A stretch of DNA of 64,000 nt. Source: Ursus arctos. Taxonomy: Eukaryota; Chordata; Mammalia; Carnivora; Ursidae. How positions within the stretch are numbered: the first letter of the stretch is position 1; each line of letters opens with the position of its first letter. Where the stretch lies: the NCBI RefSeq assembly GCF_023065955.2, contig NW_026622963.1, forward strand, positions 4,533,001 to 4,597,000. The letters run 5' to 3'. The notes beneath the pieces are model-generated. The model had not been told where the DNA came from. It saw only the letters and a list, made by a program, of their open reading frames with translations, and did not search any database. The position numbers were made by a program, and so were the translations under genes. Shown piece by piece: positions 22,185 to 33,150 of the stretch.

Positions 22185-22400
22185 GTAATAGCTAACATTA
22201 TTGAGTGTTGATATATGTGAACCCATTTTAGACCTTACGACAACTCAATGAGATAGGGCCCATTATTATCCACATTTTATAATGGCAAAACTGAATCACA
22301 GAGTGTTAAGGAGATTGTCCAAGGTTACGTGATTGGTGAAACCTGGATTTAAACCCAAGTCACCTGGTTCCAAAGCTACAGATTATACCCTCTTCGATAA
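22185..22400 (-). repeat. MIR element
   Basis: Minus-strand MIR: AACTCAATGAGATAGGGCCC, ATTATTATCCACATTTTATA and CTGAATCACAGAGTGTTAAG, followed by 'acctggatttaaacccaagt'. Confidence 0.8.
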
Positions 22401-22479
22401 ACTATCTCTAGCAAGATAAATGGAAATGATTATTCTAATATTTTAAACGAAGAAACTGAAGTTCAGAAATGTGAGGTTT

Positions 22480-22615
22480 GTCCATCTGCTTATTCACTTA
22501 TAAAACTTTATTGAATTATCCCTTAATACGCTTGCTATGCTAGACTCTGGGAATGCAGTTCTGAGCAAGACATTGCCCTTGACCTTATGCCGCTTACAGA
22601 CTAGTAAGGTAATAA
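22480..22615 (-). repeat. L2 LINE 3' end
   Basis: Diverged: CTTATTCACTTATAAAACTT, 'GCTATGCTAGACTCTGGGAA' and 'GACCTTATGCCGCTTACAGA'. Confidence 0.6.
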
Positions 22616-22639
22616 TTATTCAGTGCTAACTGTGAGCAA

Positions 22640-23345
22640 TTTGGCACAAGTAAAGGGTGGCTCTGGCATCAGATGCTAGGGTTCAAGTCCCAGCTTCATG
22701 GCACACTAGCTGTGTGACCTTGGGCAAGTCTCTGTTTTGATGACCTCTTCACCCCATTGGTGAGGGAGAGATTACCTCCCTAGGGTTATGGGGATGGCTG
22801 AGCCCACACTAGACAGAGAGACCAACAGTTTATTAAGTTATCTGTGCTCACAGCCTAGGGAGGAGGATACCACCACCACGCAGGGCCACAAGGGGTCTCA
22901 CTCAGGAGCAGGGTGAACAACTGGGGATGGAGGGAAGCAGGCTTTGTAGCCTCAAGAGGGTAGTCCCTCCTGGTTCACAACGATTGGCTTGTTTATATAA
23001 TTCTGTGGTCTGGCAGGGAACTGAAACGTGCTATTCAGAGATAAGTAAGAATTGCACCTGGCCTGTCTGATAGGAAGAGCTGGCTAGAGAAGCTTATCCA
23101 TGAGAGCAGAGGGGAGTGGGGAGCTGGCCATTAGACCATTTGGGGCCCCCTTAATTTCACCAGCGATCAAGCAGCACATGATATTGAACCTTAATTTCAA
23201 GCTTTACATCACTGTTTCTTAACCTGGTTGCACCTTTATTTCTTCATCTTCAAATAGGAATAATGGTGCTTAATTCATTGGTTATTTATGAGTTTTGAAT
23301 GAGGCAATGTGAGGTGAGCATTGAATACAGGGACTGGCGCTTGCC
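22640..23345 (+). repeat. MIR split by an LTR-like insertion
   Basis: The 5' part (22640-22737) reads AGTCCCAGCTTCATGGCAC and GTGTGACCTTGGGCAAGTC. The 3' part resumes at 23212 with TTTCTTAACCTGG, 'TTTCTTCATCTTCAAATAGG' and 'GAATGAGGCAATGTGAGG'. The 474 bp between are a separate element. Confidence 0.75.
22738..23211 (-). mobile_element. Candidate solo LTR, 474 bp, with 6-bp target duplication
   Basis: The insertion splits a MIR and has TG...CA termini (starts TGATGACC, ends TTACATCA). CTGTTT occurs directly before it (22732-22737) and directly after it (23212-23217), as a 6-bp target duplication of the kind retroviral integrases make. Read on the minus strand it has a TATATAA-like box at about 22993-22999 and AATAAA at 22829-22834, about 165 bp apart, as expected for an LTR promoter and poly-A signal. 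No internal retroviral genes adjoin it. The family was not identified. A non-LTR element is possible but would not normally give TG...CA ends. Confidence 0.55.
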
Positions 23346-23524
23346 AAGTGCGAGGCATAGGTTGCGTGACTTACAGAGCGTCATATGGCTCGTAAGCAGT
23401 GAACTCAGATTTAACCATCCACCTTTTGTTTCTAGATCCTGGGAACTTTCTGCAGCACTGAACTGAGATCTTGTTCATTGAGCAAATACCAATTAGTTTA
23501 TCTATCCACCCATCTAAACGTACA

Positions 23525-23670
23525 TGCATCCATCCACTTATTTGCTCATTCATTCAACAAACAGTTATTGAGCACCTACAGTATGCATGGTCCTGGCACT
23601 ATGAAGAAGGCTTTTAGAAGCTCATACTCTGATGGAGGAGACAGACATGGGATGGGTGCTTTGCAGTGTG
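23525..23670 (-). repeat. L2 LINE 3' end
   Basis: TCATTCATTCAACAAACAGT followed by TTGAGCACCTACAGTATGCA and 'TGGAGGAGACAGACATGGG'. Confidence 0.7.
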
Positions 23671-24889
23671 ATGGATGCTATGCCACAAGCGGTCAATGCC
23701 AAGGACAAACCAAGGTAAGAACTGCTGGAGGTGGGATGTGGGTTGTAAAGACCCTGGGAATATGTCCCAAAGCAGCCCGTCAAAATGTCTCCTGTTCTTC
23801 CCCCGTGACAGTCAGGGCTGATGACCCCTGTGGTCCAAACTGGAGAGGAATTTCCCATTGGGTTCCTGGCTGACAACTGACAGACTTCGAAAAAGCCAAG
23901 ACTTTCCATTTCTGTTTCCTACACCGTAGCTACCGCTCACTGGTGGTGGGATCCCAGGCTGGTCCCCTCCCCGTACTGGACCTCAGTTTCTTCATTTGTA
24001 GAACAAGGGTGTAGGGATAGGTGGTTTGGGGGAGATTCCCTCCAGCTCTACCCAAAAATATTGTTTTTAAACACTGTGTCTCATGAGATCCCTACTCCAC
24101 GGGACCACCGCTGTTCTCTAACTGGCCCCTACTTGCCCTCTCCCACACCGTAGACACACTACACCCATCATTCTGGTCTACACTACACACTCCTCTAGGC
24201 GGGCCCTGGCTTCTTCAGATATTTTCCTGCAGGAAGAAAGTAATATGATATGACAGGAATACAAACAACAAAACCCAGGAGAAAGAAAAGGTTGCAGCTT
24301 GTCCCATTGTCTGTCTTTGGAGGTTGGCATACTTCGTTCACTTTCCCTCAAATGAGGCTCTCATTTTAAATTAGATTGTTCCATGGCTTGGTGGCTCTAT
24401 TTTATTATTCTGTGCTTGGTGCTCCACAGGATTTCAGAAAGGAGAGCCAACTTTGCACTTTTCTCCAAATCTGCTTGCTGCCCAAAGATCTGGGAGGGGG
24501 CCTTCCGAGACTGAATGGGAAGATGGAAACCCAGCAGCATCCAATACTTCCCAAGCTGGCCTGACCACAACCCTGTGGGTAAGTGGCAGGCAGGCAGCTG
24601 GGCTGGCAGCTGGGGGAATACCCAAAAATGAGGCAGGGAATTTGCCTCCTCCTCCAACTTGGTGTGTAGGAGATGTGAAGGAGAGCCCCTGGTGCTGGGC
24701 TCTCTCAATACGGTGTTTGGAGTCTGGCTGGGGTCAGGGTTTCACAAGAGGCAATGTTGTGGGACTCTCCCCTGGCCTGTGCTCTTCCTTCTCCCTGGAG
24801 GAAAACCAGGTTCTTTTCATCAGTGAAAGCATCCAAGTTCTGCTTTCACTTATTTGAGGAATATTTCATCAAGAGAAAAAATCCCCTAA
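23671..24889. other. Intergenic unique sequence
   Basis: A plus-strand MIR-like piece may lie at 23925-24010. No gene recognised. Confidence 0.4.
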
Positions 24890-25000
24890 GCCTGGCGCTG
24901 CCACTGGCAAACTGTGTGACCTTGGGCTGATGGCTTTACTTTCCTGAGCCTCAGTTTCCTCTTCCGCAAAATGAAAAGATAGTTATCAGTTATCCAAAAG
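24890..25000 (+). repeat. MIR fragment
   Basis: CTGGCGCTGCCACTGGCAAA, CTGTGTGACCTTGGGC and CCTGAGCCTCAGTTTCCTC are the MIR core on the plus strand. Confidence 0.85.
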
Positions 25001-25034
25001 GTCACTTCAGGTTATAAACTGTTACGAGGGGGTC

Positions 25035-25225
25035 AAGATAATGGTCTCTGAAATCAGACAGTTTAACCCAGTTTGAATCCCAGCACCACTGACCAAGAGG
25101 GGACCTTGGGGAAGGGGGTTGACCTCTCTTAACTCCAAGGTTGCTTGAGAATTAGATGAGCTAGTGCGTGCAAGAGTGTAGCACGGGGCCTACTGTAAAG
25201 AAGACATTCAGTAAATAAGTTATGA
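25035..25225 (+). repeat. MIR element
   Basis: A second plus-strand MIR follows within 50 bp: 'AATGGTCTCTGAAATCAGAC', 'CAGTTTGAATCCCAGCACCA' and a 3' part 'gagaattagatgagctagtg...aagacattcagtaaataag'. Confidence 0.7.
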
Positions 25226-26239
25226 GCTCTCGAGAAGATGGAGGTAATGAGCTCGCATGCTCAACTCTGCTCAGCTTTCTTCTACTTTCTCCTTCTGGGG
25301 CAGAGACCGGAAAGTAAATGCCGCGGAGTGTTTGGGAGCCCAAGGTGGCACTTCACTCCCCAAGGCTGGTATTTCCTCCCGAGGCACCCAGGCCAGTATC
25401 TGGCTGGCTACCAGAGGATCAAAGGCTGGACGTTAGGTGGCTGCTGCTGAGTGTGAGACAGGGAGTCAAGGGAGGCCAGCCGAAACCCAGCCAAGTGCCA
25501 ATGGATGATATTAGAAGGGGCAGAGAGTATTTTCTGGGTTGGACCATAATTGGGAAGAAGCTCATGATTCCATCTCCAGCTAGACTGGCCTTAGCCTTCT
25601 GCTGTGTTCCATGCCATCGTCTTATGAAGTGGAAGCTGATGGTGTGCACAATGGGACACAAGTATGGTAAGGGAAGAGGAAGGTAGAAGGGTGCTGGGAA
25701 CACTTGGCCCCCTTGACCATAAATCAGAGACTTCTCTTGGCCACACTGCCCACAGTGGCCATGCTGAGTAATCTGCCAGGTCAGCCCTGGCCCCGGGGAT
25801 CCTTCTACAAGTATCGCTCTCCGTGGACTCACTTAGCTCCTCTGACAATGCCAACATCTGCGTGGCTGTGAGCTGGCTTCTTCCCTCCAGGCCTTAGGCT
25901 CGTCTTTTGTGAAGTGACGGAAACTTCTTTTTCCTGCCTGATGGTAGACCATGAACCACTCTACCCGATGAAAGAGTGCACAGTGCTACCTAAAGAAGAA
26001 AACAGTATTTTCAACTGCACTTCCAAGCTGGCATCAAGGTAAGGAATCACAAATGAGGTGAAACCCAAATCCTTGAATATAAATTGATGCCAACGCTCTC
26101 CTTTGAATTGTGGGTTTCTGTCAAAATTTGGGGATCTTGTACTTCTGTCTCATGGTTTTACAGAATCAGGGAACAGAACAGGAGGCCTAGGGACCACCCC
26201 AGGTAGAAAATCAAAGAATACAGGAGCTGTCAAGCACAC
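25226..26239. other. Intergenic unique sequence
   Basis: Nothing recognised apart from chance reading frames. Confidence 0.4.
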
Positions 26240-26527
26240 ATAAGAGAAATATTTATGATAATTTTATAGGAGGTTGCAAAATTCATCTCAAAAAGTTTCC
26301 AAAATATTGGTGTCATACAGGTCATATTCTCTAAACACAACGCAATGGAGTTAGAAATAAATAACCAAAAGATTATTAGAAAAAACCCCACGCATTGAAT
26401 TTAAATCTAAATACACTATACTACCAAATAATTCATAGGTCAGTGATGCAACCACAACAGAAATGAAAATACTTATAACTGAACGATAATGAAAATATTA
26501 TGTACAAAATTTATCATTTCTAGCTTT

Positions 26528-26724
26528 TTTAAAAAAGATTTTATTTATTTATTTGACAGAGAGAGACAGCCAGCGAGAGAGGGAACACAAGCAGGGGGAG
26601 TGGGAGCGGAAGAAGCAGGCTCCCAGTGGAGCAGGGAGCCCGATGCGGGGCTTGATCCCAGGACTCTAGAATCATGCCCTAAGCTGAAGACAGACGCTTA
26701 ACGACTGAGCCACCCAGGAGCCCC
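26528..26724 (-). mobile_element. Carnivore tRNA-derived SINE
   Basis: Reverse orientation, GACAGCCAGCGAGAGAGGG subtype, ending CACCCAGGAGCCCC. TATCATTTCTAGCTTT at 26512-26527 matches TATCATGTCTAGCTTT at 26725-26740 with one difference. Confidence 0.95.
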
Positions 26725-27183
26725 TATCATGTCTAGCTTTAAACTAATTTCCTTAGAAAAGAAAAAAAGGCTCAAATTTAATATACTGTGTCTAACATAG
26801 GTATTAAAAAGTTCAGCAGGGTGATCTTAAATAAAGCAGATGGAAAGACTAAAGGTAGAGGCAGAGGTTAATAAAATAGAGAGTAACTGGACAATGGAAA
26901 AAAACAACAGACCCTAAACTCTGTTTTTTGAAAAGATTAATATGTGGATAACTCTGTAACAAGTCTGATGAAGGAAAAAAAAAGAGAGAAAACACAACTG
27001 CCAATATCAGAAACAAAAATATAGACACCCCCATGGATCTTATAGATATCAAAAATAATATATTATGAACAATTTTTTGAATAAATGAGAAAATTTAGAG
27101 GACAAAGTTTTTTAAAAATACAAATTATCAACACTGGTGGAAGAAGTGGAAAATCGGAAGAGTTTAATATTTATTAAAAACTT

Positions 27184-27385
27184 AAAAAAAAGATTTTACT
27201 TATTTTTGCAAAAGAGAGTGACAGCACACACACAGGGATGGGGGAGTTGGGAAGGGGCAGAGGGAGATGGAGAAGCAGACTCCCCGCTGAGCAGGGAGCC
27301 CAATGCGGGGCTCGATCCCAGGACCCCGGGATCATGACCTGACCCAAAGGTAAACGCTTAACCAACTGAGCCACCCAGGTGCCCC
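27184..27385 (-). mobile_element. Carnivore tRNA-derived SINE, older form
   Basis: Reverse orientation, ending GAGCCACCCAGGTGCCCC. Lacks the bear-type 'GCCAGCGAGAGAGG' tract. A clear target duplication was not found. Confidence 0.9.
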
Positions 27386-27765
27386 TCTATTAGAGACATT
27401 TAACTGATTATCAAAAACCTCCCTAGAAAGAAAACTGTAGGAATAAATGGATTTACTAGTGAATTCTTCCAAACACTGAAGAAAGAAAGAATACCAATTT
27501 CACAGATCTTCCAGAAAACATCAAAATAAGGAACACTTCCTAACACTTTTCATAAGGCCAGCATCACTTTGATATTACAACCTGGCAAAGACCGCAAAAA
27601 ATGAAAAGTAAAAATCCGCATCTCTCATGAAGATAGTTGCAAAGACCCTTATCAAAATGCTAGTAATAAAATCTGGCAACATATCTAAAAAGCTAGCACA
27701 TTATGATGTTTGGGATTTATTCTGGGAAAGCAAGTGTGGGTTAACATTAGAAAATCAATTAATGT

Positions 27766-27967
27766 CGGGCGCCTGGGTGGCACAGCGGTTGGGCGTCTGC
27801 CTTCGGCTCAGGGCGTGATCCCGGCGTTATGGGATCGAGCCCCACATCAGGCTCTTCTGCTATGAGCCTGCTTCTTCCTCTCCCACTCCCCCTGCTTGTG
27901 TTCCCTCTCTCGCTGGCTGTCTCTGTCTCTGTCGAATAAATAAATAAAATCTTAAAAAAAAGAAAAG
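27766..27967 (+). mobile_element. Carnivore tRNA-derived SINE
   Basis: Starts GGGCGCCTGGGTGGCACAGC and ends AATAAATAAATAAAATCTT plus A tail. AAAATCAATTAATGT before and AAAATAATTAATGT after form an imperfect target duplication. Confidence 0.95.
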
Positions 27968-28193
27968 AAAATAATTAATGTAACTCACGATATTAACAAA
28001 AGAAAGAAAAAAAATATGATCATCTTGATGAATTCAGAAAACACATTTAATATAAGTTACATCCATTTGTGATAAAATCTCATATCAAACTATAAATAGA
28101 AGGGAACATTAAACCGTTAAGGTTTACAAAAATGATTAAGGCTTACTACAAAAAATCTATAGGAAACATCATGCTTAAGATCTTGCTATTATA

Positions 28194-28392
28194 GGGGCAC
28201 CCGGGTGGCTCAGTCGTTAAGCATCTGCCTGGGGCTCTGGTCATGATCCTAGAGTCCTGGGATCGAGCCCCACATCGGGCTCCCCACTCGGCAGGAAGCT
28301 GCTTCTTCCTCTCCCACTCCCCCTGCTTGTGTTCCCTCTCTTGCTGGCTGTCTCTCTCACTGTCGAATAAATAAATAAAATCTTAAAAAAAA
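28194..28392 (+). mobile_element. Carnivore tRNA-derived SINE
   Basis: Starts GGGGCACCCGGGTGGCTCAG. ATCTTGCTATT flanks it at 28180-28190 and 28393-28403. Confidence 0.95.
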
Positions 28393-28609
28393 ATCTTGCT
28401 ATTGTATAATTGCTTAATGAAATTTTAATATTGATATTATAATATCAACATAAAATAATGACAACTTTCTGCCTGAGATTCAGAAGAAGACAAGGGTACT
28501 TGCTATTAGGTGTCTTCAGCATCGTACTGGAAACTCTACCAAGTGCAGTGAGGCAAGAAAAAGAAATAAAAGACACACGGGTTGGAAACGAAGAGATAAA
28601 ACATTTTTT

Positions 28610-28801
28610 TTTAAAGATTTTATTCATTTATTCTACAGTGTTAGAAACAGCCAGCGAGAGAGGGAGCACAAGCAGGGGGAGTGGGAGAGGAAGAAGCAGG
28701 CTCATAGCAGAGGAGCCTGATGCGGGGCTCAATCCCATCACGCCGGGATCACGCCCTGAGCCGGAGGCAGACGCTTAACCGCTGTGCCACCCAGGCGCCC
28801 C
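28610..28801 (-). mobile_element. Carnivore tRNA-derived SINE
   Basis: Reverse orientation, ending CCACCCAGGCGCCCC. ATAAAACATTTTTT flanks it on both sides (about 28596-28609 and from 28803). Confidence 0.95.
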
Positions 28802-29210
28802 AATAAAACATTTTTTATTCACAAATAACATTAATTTGTGCCTAGAAAACCCCCAGTCTACAAACTACTTGAATGAATAAGTGAATTTCACTAGGTCTTT
28901 GTTTACAAAGTTAGTACTAAATTTTTGCTATTTTTCTATACCAGAAATAAGTAGGAAATAGAATTTTTAAAGACAATTTATAATAATACCAAGAAACATT
29001 AAGCACCTAGGAATAAACCTCCCAAAATAGGTGCAAGCTTCCTGTGGCGAAAACTACTAAATTTTACTGAGGAAAAATATTTAAAAAGGATATACTCCTC
29101 CTACAAAGGGGGGAGGAATAAACTATGTTTATGAACTGAAAGATTTAATATTGTGAAAATGTCAATTTTCTCAAATTAATCTATAAAGCCAATGTAATTC
29201 CAGAAAAAAA

Positions 29211-29212
<2 letters not shown>

Positions 29213-29246
<34 letters not shown>
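29213..29246 (+). repeat. (TG)n microsatellite
   Basis: About sixteen TG units within the old L1. Confidence 0.95.
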
Positions 29247-29247
<1 letters not shown>

Positions 29248-29765
29248 TTGGTGAGCACAGACAAGTTCATTCTAAAACTCATATGAAAATGTAAAAGATC
29301 TAAAATATTTAAAAGAATCTTCGAGAAAAACTAAGCTGGAGGACTTTCAGTACTAGCTAACAATACCTATCATAAAGCTATTGCTTTTTGTTTACTTGTT
29401 TTATTTTATTGTTTATTTTATTGTTTAGTTGTTTTCTTGTTAAAACAGCATGGTTCACATACAAACAAAATAATGAAAGGGATTGGAATCTATTACCTGA
29501 TCGACACCTATGCCGTCACCTGATTTATGATAAAGGTGACAGTCTAACGTAGTATAAGAAGGACCTGTTTCTCATAAATGGTGGTAGGTTGACTGGCTAT
29601 TCTCATGTAAAAAAATACATTTGGTCCACTAGCTGAAATGCGAAAACCAAATCCAGAGGGATTGCAGATCTAAACGTGAAAAGCAAAAAAGTTTAAAAAT
29701 AATGACAAAATAACAGAAGAAAACACTAGAGAACATTTTCATGACCTTGAAATAGGTAACAGTTT

Positions 29766-29966
29766 CTTTTTTTTTTTTAAGATTTTATTTATTTATTTGA
29801 CAGAGACAGAGACAGCCAGCGAGAGAGGGAACACAAGCAGGGGGAGTGGGAGAGGAAGAAGCAGGCTCATAGCAGAAGAGCCTGATGTGGGGCTCGATCC
29901 CGGATCGCCTGGATCACGCCCTGAACCAAAGGCAGACGCTTAACCGCTGTGCCACCCAGGCGCCCC
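29766..29966 (-). mobile_element. Carnivore tRNA-derived SINE, bear-type
   Basis: Reverse orientation, ending CCACCCAGGCGCCCC. AGGTAACAGTTT flanks it exactly at 29754-29765 and 29967-29978, so it is probably young. Confidence 0.95.
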
Positions 29967-31215
29967 AGGTAACAGTTTTAAACGGCACACAAACAGCATT
30001 AGTTACAAAAGAAACAACAATACATCATAATTTCGTGATGTCAGTTCTTTTAAGTTGGTATGTAAATGCGATATAATTCCAATTTAAGTCCCCAATATAT
30101 ATATATATATATTTTAGAATTTAACAGTCTGATTCTCAAATGTATAGAAAAAGCAAAAAAGTCAAGACTAGCCAAGCCACTCTGATTTTAAAATCCCCAA
30201 TAAACCAGATGGTGGGCTTATTATGCCAGATATCAGGACTTATCATAACGACATGATCATTAAGACAATGTGATATTAGCATAGGGACAAAACAGAATTG
30301 AGGCCCAGAAACAAGCCCTCACATATGCAGAAACTTGATTTACGACAGACCAGACATTGCAGATCTGTGGTATGAGGACAATTGGTTATCCATATGGGAA
30401 AAAATGAAACTAGATCCCCCAACTTACACAATACACAGAAATCAACTCCAGATGGAATAAAGGTTTAAACATAAAATGAAAAAACTATAAAACCATTGGA
30501 AGATAATATAAGAGAATATCTTTACGACCTCAGAGCAGGGCAAGATTTCTCCAGCAAGACACAGTAAGTACAAACCATAAAGACAAAGATTGATACATGA
30601 AGCTAGATTAAAATTCAGAATTTTTGTTCATCGAAAGACACCATAACGGGAGTTAAAAGACAAACCACAAACCAGCAGAAGGTAATTGCAACAAGTAAAA
30701 CTAACAACATATTGAATAGCATCTAGAATATATAATCATGAATCGAGAAAAAAATGACAGATGATTGAAAACTGGGCAAAAACAATGTGAACCGGGATGC
30801 CATAGATGGATATATGCCATAGACATATAAATAGTGTATGAGTGTAGGAAAAGAGGCTCAACCTTAACCGTCATCAGGGAACCACAAATTGAAGCAAGAT
30901 ACGATTATACATTCACAAGATAGACAAAAAGTAAAAAGTCTGATGGTCCCAAGTCTTGGTAAGGCTAGAGAGCCGTGAAGCCCTCTTCCACTGCTGGTAG
31001 GCATGTAAGTTGATGAAAAAATTTGGAAACAGTTTACCATTACCTAGTAGGGTTGAACATGTGGAAACCCTATGACTCGAATTCCACTGTTAAATAAGGA
31101 CGTTTTGTGCTTATTCATCGGGGAGCACTTTATAAAGAGTGTTCACGGCAGAACTCTCTGTAACAGCCCCAAATGGGAAACAACTCAAATGTCTATCAGT
31201 AAAAGATTCAGATCC

Positions 31216-31850
31216 CTTTCCTGTTTTTATTTTTTATTCTTTAAAAATTTATTTCTTCCAGGGAGAGAGTGTGTATGCATGGTGGGGGAGAGGGGTAGAG
31301 GGAGAGGGAGAGAGAAACCCAAGCAGACGCCACACCGAGCAGGGAGCCAGATGTGGGGCTCAATCTCACCACCTTGAGATCATGACCTGAGCCAAAACCA
31401 AGAGTCAGACACTCAATGGACTGAGCCACCAGGTGCCCCAACTTTGCCTGTTTTAATTGTTATTTGTCTTTTTATTATCGAACTGCAGTAAGTCTTTACA
31501 TCTTCTAGATACAAGTTCTTTGTCAAATACAGAATTTGTAAAAGTTTTCTCCCATATGTGGGTTGCCTTTTCACTTTCTTGATGGTGTCCTGGGAAGCAC
31601 AAAAAGTTTTAATCTTGATTATGCTCAGTTTCTCTATTCTTTCTTTTGTTGCCTGTACTTTTGGTGTCATGCCTGAGAAATCATTTTCTAAGGTCATTCC
31701 AAGGTCATGAAGCTCTACACAGGGTTTCCTCTGAGAGTTTTATAGTTTGAGCTCTCATTTTAGGTCTTTGATCCATTTCAAGTTAATTTCTGCATGTGGT
31801 GTGAGACAGGAGTGCAACTTCATTCTTTTGCAGGTGGACATTCATTCTTT
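31216..31850 (-). repeat. Inverted 5' piece of a twin-primed LINE-1
   Basis: On the minus strand this is L1 ORF2 3' text. Plus-strand landmarks are 'TTTTGTTGCCTGTACTTTTG', 'GTGTCATGCCTGAGAAATCA' and 'GAGTTTTATAGTTTGAGCTC'. Its L1-3'-most end, near 31441, stops at the ORF2 position where the plus-strand piece at 32083 begins, as twin priming predicts. A SINE (31233-31439) lies inside its left part. Confidence 0.7.
31233..31439 (-). mobile_element. Carnivore tRNA-derived SINE, older form
   Basis: Reverse orientation ending GAGCCACCAGGTGCCCC. CTTTCCTGTTTTTA before and CTTTGCCTGTTTTAA after are an imperfect target duplication. Confidence 0.85.
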
Positions 31851-31868
31851 AAAAATACATATCACCCA

Positions 31869-32021
31869 GGATGCCTGGGTGGCTGAGTTGGTTAGGCATT
31901 AGTTGGTTTTGGCTCCGGTTGTGATCTCGAGATCATGAGATCGAGCCCTGCATCAGTCTCTACCCTGCCCTCTCCCTCTGCCCTCCCCACCACTGCTTTC
32001 TTTCTCTCTCATTAAAAAAAA

Positions 32022-32069
<48 letters not shown>

Positions 32070-32082
32070 AAAGAAAAGAAAA
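31869..32082 (+). mobile_element. Carnivore tRNA-derived SINE with (AAAG)n tail
   Basis: Starts GATGCCTGGGTGGCTGAGTT; its tail is a run of about fifteen AAAG units (32020-32080). AAATACATAT occurs at 31853-31862 and 32081-32090. It sits exactly in the junction between the two halves of the twin-primed L1. Confidence 0.9.
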
Positions 32083-33150
32083 ATACATATGGCCCAGTTA
32101 AAAAAGGAACACGGGATTGGAGTAGACATCTCTCCAAAGAACATGGACACATGACCAATAAGTACATGAAAAGACGCCCAACGTCATTAGTTGTTAAGGG
32201 AAGGCAGATCAAGGTCGTAAGGAGATAACTACTTCACAGACACGAGGGTGGCTGTAATGAAAAAGACAGAAAACAGAGAGTGTTAGAGGAGATGGAGAGA
32301 AATCGAAACACCCACACCGTTGGTGGTATAATGCTGCAGACACTTGGAAAGACAGTTTGGCAGATCCTCAAATGATTAAACATAGGGTGACCATGTGACC
32401 CAGAAATCCCACTCCTAGGTGTGTCGCAAAGGGAATTGGAAACAGACATTCATACAAAAACTTGTACACTCATGCTCGTAACAGCATCGCGCGTAATAGC
32501 CATAAAGAGGAAACAACACAGATATTCGTCACCACCTGATGGACAGATAAACAGAATGTGATATATCCATACAACGGAACATTGTTCGCCCATAAAAAGA
32601 AGTGAAGTACTAACATATGCTAGAACCTGGATAAGCCTTGAGAAGATCATGCTGAGTGAGAACAGCCAGGCGTGGAACGTGCTTATTGTACGAGTCCATT
32701 TAGACAAAATATCCAGAATAGAAAAATCTATAGAGACAGAAAGTGGATTAGTGGTTTTTAAGGGTGATGGGGAGGATGGAATGGGGAGTGACTGCTAACT
32801 GGTACAGTGTTTCTTTTTCTTTTTTTTTTTTTTAAGATTTTATTTATTAATTTGACAGAGAGATAGCCAGCGAGAGAGGGAACACAAGCAGGGGGAGTGG
32901 GAGAGGAAGAAGCAGGCTCCCAGTGGAGGAGCCTGATGTGGGGCTCGATCCCAGGACTCTGGGATCAGGCCCTGAGCCGAAGGCAGACGCTTAATGACTG
33001 AGCCACCCAGGCGCCCCTAGTACAGGGTTTCTTTTGGGGGTGATGAAAATAGTGGTGACAGTTGCACAACCATGTAAATATACGAATTTGTATTGTTACG
33101 TTAGAAGGGTAAACTTGACGCTATGTGAATTACAACTCAATGATGAAAAT
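32083..33150 (+). repeat. LINE-1 end of ORF2 and 3' UTR (direct half of twin-primed element)
   Basis: Plus-strand text runs from 'GGCCCAGTTAAAAAAGGAAC' through 'CCAATAAGTACATGAAAAGA', 'TGGACAGATAAACAGAATGT' and a 3' UTR with 'GGATTAGTGGTTTTTAAGGG' and 'GTGAATTACAACTCAATGAT'. Interrupted by a SINE at 32819-33017. Confidence 0.8.
32819..33017 (-). mobile_element. Carnivore tRNA-derived SINE
   Basis: Reverse orientation, ending CCACCCAGGCGCCCC. GTACAGTGTTTCTTTTT before and GTACAGGGTTTCTTTT after differ at one internal position. Confidence 0.95.

Larger units (their letters stand above)
26240..31215 (+). repeat. Ancient LINE-1 ORF2 region carrying six SINE insertions
   Basis: AT-rich text follows L1 ORF2 order on the plus strand: 'ATGGAGTTAGAAATAAATAA' (endonuclease-RT linker region), 'TGGATTTACTAGTGAATTCT', 'AGGCCAGCATCACTTTGATA', 'CTAGGAATAAACCTCCC' and finally 'GCCCCAAATGGGAAACAACT'. 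Many stops and frameshifts destroy coding capacity. SINEs at 26528-26724, 27184-27385, 27766-27967, 28194-28392, 28610-28801 and 29766-29966 interrupt it. Confidence 0.75.
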
